From RYN-428 sp035695715 (GTDB lineage: Bacteria > Planctomycetota > Phycisphaerae > Tepidisphaerales > Tepidisphaeraceae), in contig DASRRM010000537.1 of NCBI GenBank assembly GCA_035695715.1, forward strand, positions 1 to 45,521: DNA of 45,521 nucleotides. The letters are read 5' to 3'. The translations under genes and the position numbers were made by a program. Of the stretch, positions 41,634 through 45,521 are shown in pieces. The notes below the pieces were generated by a model. That model saw only the letters and a program-made list of their open reading frames with translations. It made no database searches and was not told where the DNA came from. Each line of letters opens with the position of its first letter. Position 1 is the first letter of the stretch.

Positions 41634-42710
41634 ATGAAACCTCCTCAGATATCACATTTTCTGGAAGGGCACAATCGTTTTATTTCGCAAGTTGTGGCTA
41701 ACGAGAAGGTTTGGGGACTCGTGGGAACGAACGATTCTTTTGCTGTGTGTGATTCGAATGAAACAAGAAACGGAACAGTGCTCATGTTTTGGTCTGACCG
41801 CGAGTCGGCCGCTCTTGTTCAGGGCGCCGGTTTCGAAGAATTCAAGCCGGTGGAGGACCGGCTATTCGACTTTTTATTCCGTTACCTGCCGCGTATGGAG
41901 CGCGACGGATACCGGGTTGGAACAAACTTTAACGCCGAACTTGCCGGGTTCGAGATCGATGGTTTCAGTCTTCAGCAACAATTGCTTTCGGCAATGAAGC
42001 CCGAAATGGCGGAGGTTTATTCCGCACAGTTAAGGGCTGCTGCCGCGACACGATTGAGTCCGGATCTGCTGTTCAGTCTTTATCAATCCGCCGGTCCGAA
42101 CGGCGACATGGGTCCACTGCGAAATCTTTCGAATGTTACCTGGTCCGCGGTTACCCACGCCCATGGCAAAGCCTGCGATCTCCCATCGCTGCTTCGTGCA
42201 TTGGTCTCGCCCGATCCTGCCCACCGGGAGCTGGCATGCAGGCTGCTCTTCGAAACGATCTGGCATCAGGGAGATGTCTATGAAGCCACGCCGTTGGCTA
42301 TTCCTTTTCTTTACGATCTGCTTACTGCCGACGGTCCCCAGGATAAATCTACTATTGCACTTTTGATCAGTACGATCGCAGGCGGTCACGCACCAAACAT
42401 GAAAAAATGTGAAGAAAACCCTGAGGAAATGGGAGAACTGCAAGCGTTCAACAGCGACGACGATTTTCAAAGTCAATTAGCGCGCGAGGGGCGGTTTATG
42501 GCCGAGTTGCGGCGCGAGTTAGCCCTAAGGCTCGAACGACTCGTTCCTTACCTGCACGATCCCAGCCCTGGTGTCCGTGGATCTGTAGCTGAGACGATCT
42601 GCCGTTTCCCGGAAATTGCCGCACTTGTTATTTCAGACCTCGAAACCGCGCTGAAAATGAATCGGGCAAAGATGTGCGGCGTCAGCAAACTGAAGCATCC
42701 GGAGGTTTGA
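41634..42710 (+). CDS. DUF2750-like/HEAT-repeat protein, probably truncated by a repeat
   Basis: The 358-residue product joins two parts. The N-terminal part (about 1-115) reads KVWGLVGTNDSFAVC, then VLMFWSDRESAALVQGAGFEEFKPVE, and resembles DUF2750. The rest is helical HEAT-type repeat (LPSLLRALVSPDPAHRELACRLLFETIWHQG and LERLVPYLHDPSPGVRGSVAETICRFPEIAAL). The last codons run into a palindromic element, and the TGA stop (42708-42710) is the first bases of TGACCACGGATT. HEAT proteins are usually longer, so the true C-terminus may have been lost. It completes the immunity-like cluster. Confidence 0.6.
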   Translation: MKPPQISHFLEGHNRFISQVVANEKVWGLVGTNDSFAVCDSNETRNGTVLMFWSDRESAALVQGAGFEEFKPVEDRLFDFLFRYLPRMERDGYRVGTNFNAELAGFEIDGFSLQQQLLSAMKPEMAEVYSAQLRAAAATRLSPDLLFSLYQSAGPNGDMGPLRNLSNVTWSAVTHAHGKACDLPSLLRALVSPDPAHRELACRLLFETIWHQGDVYEATPLAIPFLYDLLTADGPQDKSTIALLISTIAGGHAPNMKKCEENPEEMGELQAFNSDDDFQSQLAREGRFMAELRRELALRLERLVPYLHDPSPGVRGSVAETICRFPEIAALVISDLETALKMNRAKMCGVSKLKHPEV

Positions 42711-42789
42711 CCACGGATTCCACGGATGCGCACGGATAAGACAATGCGGGTATTTTTCCTATCCGTGTAGATCCGCGAAATCCGTGGTT
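42709..42789. repeat. GACCACGGATTCCACGG inverted repeat pair supplying a stop codon
   Basis: The left arm begins GACCACGGATTCCACGGATG at 42709 and the right arm ends GAAATCCGTGGTT at 42789. The preceding T joins its GA to form the TGA stop of the HEAT-repeat gene. Related copies are at 25439-25522 and 45244-45336. Confidence 0.8.
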
Positions 42790-43260
42790 AAACGCCTTCG
42801 GCCTACTATTGCCGCAAGCCGCTCGCCACCCTTAAGCGCCACACCCGCGCATCAGGGTCTAACTTTTTTGTGTGGCGACTCCCGCCTCGGGTGCGTTTGT
42901 ACTCAGGGGAAAGTGGGGATTGGGGTGATAGCGGGATTCGTAATGTTCACGCCGGTGTCTGAGGTACTCCGAAGACCCGGATCCTTCGCGCGACCGATCC
43001 GGGTCTTCGGAGTACCTCAGACACCGGCGTGCGCATTTAGAAATTCCGCCCCTCCGCCCATCTCCTGGGGCTACACGAGGAGGAGCCGCGTCGCAACCTT
43101 TGAGCGCCACACCCGCGCATCAGAATCTTTGGTGCTCATCTAGCGATTTCACTGGATTCCCGCTAAGCTGGCGAGCAGTCATCTCGCGACGTTTCTGTGA
43201 AGATTTGGCCGTTGCGGCAGATTTGCCTCGCGCGGCATCATGTCCCGGAAAGGATACGTC
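42790..43260. other. Intergenic region with one strong hairpin
   Basis: The main feature is the perfect 35-bp inverted repeat at 42949-43030. Around it are CGCCACACCCGCGCATCAGG-like words (near 42836 and 43105, facing the same way). No gene is visible before the Pmp3-like frame. Confidence 0.5.
42949..43030. repeat. Perfect 35-bp inverted repeat (ACGCCGGTGTCTGAGG family)
   Basis: The arms at 42949-42983 and 42996-43030 are exact reverse complements around a 12-base loop. The sequence is the same as that of the hairpin at 15850-15967 over the inner 35 bases, with a different loop. It is the second copy of this family in the window. Confidence 0.9.
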
Positions 43261-43533
43261 ATGCGAAGCGCACATATGCCCTGGCCGCAGCATCACGCCC
43301 ATGCCCGGCGATTTTCCCGGCACGATTTGCTCCCGGCTCTCACCTTCATCCTGCCCCCGCTGGCGGTGCGAATGGCCGGCGACAAGCGCGCCGTGTTTGC
43401 GAATTTCCTGCTCACGTTATGCGGATGGGTTCCTGGAATTATCCACGCCCGCCGGGTCGTGGCGCGATTGGGCCGGCATGATTTCTCCGCCGATCAGCTG
43501 GTAAACGCCTTGGCGCATCATGTGCGCCGATGA
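43261..43533 (+). CDS. Pmp3/YqaE-like small membrane protein
   Basis: From ATG 43261, preceded by a GGAAAGGA box, the product has 90 residues. It has two hydrophobic segments: ALTFILPPLAVRMA and FANFLLTLCGWVPGIIHARRVV. The second has the GWxPGIIHA signature of the Pmp3/YqaE (proteolipid) family. The N-terminus is His-rich (PQHHAHARRFSRHD), which is unusual for the family and might bind metal. Pmp3-type proteins affect membrane potential under salt stress. It is not in an operon with its neighbours. Confidence 0.7.
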   Translation: MRSAHMPWPQHHAHARRFSRHDLLPALTFILPPLAVRMAGDKRAVFANFLLTLCGWVPGIIHARRVVARLGRHDFSADQLVNALAHHVRR

Positions 43534-43549
43534 GAAACACCGCCGAGGT

Positions 43550-43680
43550 CGGATTTGTCGCGCGCTGCGCAAATCCGGGGCGGCGCGGCGAAAAAGTTTG
43601 TTCTCAAAACGAAGTGTTACGCGCGCCGCTTGCCCCGGCGTGGAGGGATTTCCCGCCAAAACCGCTCGGATTGCGCATTT
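43550..43680. repeat. Half copy of composite inverted-repeat element beside a stop codon
   Basis: The stretch matches the right half of the composite element at 33224-33488. It contains AAATCCGGGGCGGCGCGGCG, then GCGCGCCGCTTGCCCCGGCGTG and AAAACCGCTCGGATT. The left half has largely decayed. Its end touches the TAA stop codon (43681-43679) of the minus-strand dehydrogenase gene. Confidence 0.7.
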
Positions 43681-45052
43681 ACGGGTGCGGCGTGGCGTCT
43701 TTTATCCACACGGTTTTGATATTCACGAATTCGTGGATGCCGAAGCTTGACAGCTCGCGGCCGTAGCCGCTGCGCTTGATGCCGCCGAAGGGCAGGCGGG
43801 AGTCGGATTTCACGATCCCGTTGATGAAGACGGAGCCGGACTCCAGCCGGTCGGCGATTCGCTCGGCCGTAGCGGCGTTCCGGGTCCAGACGCTGGCGCC
43901 CAGGCCATATGGGGACAGGTTTGCCAGGCGGATGGCATCGTCGAGGTCCCTGGCCTCGATGAGGGCGGCCACCGGGCCGAAGGTTTCCTCGTCGAAGGCG
44001 GGCATCCCGGGCCGTACGTTGGCCAGCAGGGTTGGGGCGTAGAAAAAGCCCGTGATTGGAAGCTGATGAGCGCCGGTGACGACACGAGCGCCGGTGGCGA
44101 TGGATTGCTGCACCTGGCGCTGCAAATTTTCCAGCAGATCGCGGCGGGCCAGCGGGCCGACGTCGGTGGTTCGCTCGCGCGGATCGCCAATTTTGAGCTT
44201 CGCCAGGGCGGCGGCGAATGATTTTTCAAATGGCCGCGAATCGCCCACCACGATGAATCGCTTGGCCGCGATGCAGCTTTGCCCGGCGTTGATCGTCCTG
44301 GCCATGGCGGCGGCTTTGGCGGTCGATTCAATGTCGGCATCCGGCAACACAATAAACGGGTCAGACCCGCCCAATTCCAAAACGACTTTCTTCAACGCCG
44401 CCCCCGCGAGGGCGGCAACCGCCGACCCGGCTCGATCGCTTCCGGTCAACGTGACGGCGGCAATAGCCGGATCATTAATGATTGCCGGGACGGCTGGCGT
44501 GTCGACCAGCAGCGTGGTGAAAACGCCGGGTGGAAAACCCGCCTCGCGAAAAATGCGTTCGATTGCCAGCGCGCAGCCCGGAACATTGGGCGCATGCTTC
44601 AGCACGCCAACGTTTCCCGCCATCAGTGCCGGGGCGGCAAACCGAAATACCTGCCAGAAGGGGAAATTCCAGGGCATGATCGCCAGCACCGCGCCCAGCG
44701 GATCAAAGCGCACATACGACCGCGTGGCATCTGAGGGAATGTCAACCGCTGCCAAGTATCGGCTGGCATGAAAGGCGAAATAATCGCAGCAGCCGGCACA
44801 TTTTTCGATCTCCGCCTCGGCGGCGACGATCGGCTTGCCCATCTCGCGCGTCATGAGCAGCGACAACTCACCGGCCAATTCGCGCAACACCCGCCCCGCA
44901 CGCTGCATGAAGCGCGCCCGCTCGGCGATGGGCGTTAGCCGCCAGGTATGAAATGCCTTCTCGGCCTGGCGAAGTGCGGAGACTATTTGTTCGGAGGAAT
45001 GTTCCGGAAATTCGCCGAGGGGCTGTTCGGTGGTGGGATTGATGGGAATCAT
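43679..45052 (-). CDS. NAD(P)-dependent succinate-semialdehyde-type aldehyde dehydrogenase
   Basis: This 457-residue enzyme has the full ALDH set: N129 in MPWNF, catalytic E226 in VVLELGGSDPF and nucleophile C260 in NAGQSCIAAKRF. It ends with the LPFGGIKRSGYGRE block. The length and the NPTTEQPLGEFPE start match the GabD/Sad subgroup, which oxidises succinate semialdehyde or related short aldehydes. A slightly unusual feature is ALAGAALKKVVLELGG, where many members have G-GxxKxxxLELGG. The cofactor preference cannot be read. It should be cytoplasmic. Its stop codon lies at the end of a repeat half-copy. Confidence 0.9.
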   Translation of the reverse strand: MIPINPTTEQPLGEFPEHSSEQIVSALRQAEKAFHTWRLTPIAERARFMQRAGRVLRELAGELSLLMTREMGKPIVAAEAEIEKCAGCCDYFAFHASRYLAAVDIPSDATRSYVRFDPLGAVLAIMPWNFPFWQVFRFAAPALMAGNVGVLKHAPNVPGCALAIERIFREAGFPPGVFTTLLVDTPAVPAIINDPAIAAVTLTGSDRAGSAVAALAGAALKKVVLELGGSDPFIVLPDADIESTAKAAAMARTINAGQSCIAAKRFIVVGDSRPFEKSFAAALAKLKIGDPRERTTDVGPLARRDLLENLQRQVQQSIATGARVVTGAHQLPITGFFYAPTLLANVRPGMPAFDEETFGPVAALIEARDLDDAIRLANLSPYGLGASVWTRNAATAERIADRLESGSVFINGIVKSDSRLPFGGIKRSGYGRELSSFGIHEFVNIKTVWIKDATPHP

Positions 45053-45521
45053 GGCTATCGATTTTAGCCGTGGTTGAAGATCGGGGAATTGGAAAGCGGG
45101 GTGAAAAAGTGCGTAGCCCCGTACTGAATTCTTCGGTTCAGCGTGTATTCACACACTTGCCGTATTCAAATGTGTGGAAATGTGTGATCGTCATCCAGAG
45201 CCGAATTGCTTTCGGCGCAATCCACTGGCGAAACTCGGAAGAGAAATTGACCACGGATTTCACGGATATACACGGATGGGAAGGAAATAAGGGAGTTTTC
45301 TTATCCGTGTGCATCCGTGAAATCCGTGGTCAATTTCTTTGGCGCTATCGCGCAGCTCGCGCGAAACACCCCTCACCCCAACCCTCTCCCCCTGCGTACA
45401 GGTGAGTACAAGGGCGAGGGAGCAAGAGTTGGCACTGTTTTCGCGCGTAGAGGGTGCGCACAACCGAGCGACAAGCCGGGTCAAGCGCAGCGCCGGCCCG
45501 GATCTTTGTGGCGAGCTATCC
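45053..45521. other. Intergenic region at the window end
   Basis: The region holds the inverted repeat at 45244-45336 and a C-rich CCCCTCACCCCAACCCTC word (45369-45386) facing an AGGGCGAGGGAG word (45411-45422). The 111-codon plus-strand frame from 45070 is mostly repeat sequence and is not called a gene. Nothing else is visible. Confidence 0.5.
45244..45336. repeat. GACCACGGATTTCACGG inverted repeat pair, 24-bp perfect ends
   Basis: The arms at 45244-45267 (AAATTGACCACGGATTTC...) and 45313-45336 (...GAAATCCGTGGTCAATTT) are exact reverse complements. The inner part (ACACGGATGGG / CTTATCCGTGTG) extends the pairing imperfectly. It is the best preserved of the three copies in this window. Confidence 0.85.

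Noticed and set aside
45070..45405. 111-codon frame at the window end
   Set aside because: Much of it is the palindromic element at 45244-45336 read as protein.

Overview
The window looks like chromosomal DNA from a planctomycete, most likely class Phycisphaerae. This is inferred from family content, not from a search. The evidence is GC-rich coding sequence, many secreted or membrane-anchored proteins of unknown role, a PEP-CTERM protein, a PQQ-like propeller protein, a DUF4058 protein, and zinc ribbons of the CPxCGYDLRASPxRCPECG type. Genes are mostly single or in short runs on both strands. They are separated by intergenic regions rich in palindromic repeats.

Layout: 1-5.7 kb holds a secreted beta-propeller, a PQQ-like propeller, a TPR-like secreted protein and two small unknowns. 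5.9-8.8 kb holds a YpdA-like flavoprotein, tRNA-Arg(TCG), a protein with uracil-DNA-glycosylase-like motifs and a secreted LamG-like protein. 8.8-12.9 kb, on the minus strand, holds a zinc-ribbon membrane protein, a small secreted protein, a GH57 glycosidase and a stand-alone response regulator. 13.0-17.1 kb is the most informative unit. A recognisable promoter, a SAM riboswitch with its own intrinsic terminator and an antiterminator pairing lie upstream of a threonine-synthase-like PLP enzyme. A small planctomycete protein, an EVE/PUA-like protein, a ThiS/MoaD sulfur carrier ending in GG, a NIL-domain protein and a DUF4058 protein follow on the same strand. This suggests sulfur-carrier-dependent homocysteine/methionine synthesis controlled by SAM.

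17.3-20.9 kb encodes a 1196-residue protein made of two copies of (retropepsin-like domain + ankyrin repeats); the second copy has lost its DTG motif. 21.5-30.8 kb holds RNase R, a SolA-like amine oxidase, a HEAT/PDZ secreted protein, a GT9 glycosyltransferase and an ABC-F ATPase. 31.0-38.6 kb contains five members of one family of membrane-anchored domains related to DUF3299. Three have a Cys-Cys pair; two lack it and instead carry a second membrane helix and a zinc ribbon. A PEP-CTERM protein and an esterase/SMP-30 fusion sit among them. 39.9-42.7 kb has a short polysaccharide-export-like lipoprotein and three probable orphan immunity-type genes. 43.2-45.1 kb has a Pmp3-like peptide and a succinate-semialdehyde-type dehydrogenase.

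The second theme is repeats. At least eight sequence families of REP-like palindromes occur between genes, usually as two copies facing each other so that the pair folds into a hairpin of 12-40 bp. Copies of the same family carry compensatory changes. Several elements end on, or supply, the stop codon of the neighbouring gene. One terminal repeat of about 20 bp encloses different inner hairpins at two loci. No transposase, integrase, CRISPR array or rRNA gene was found.
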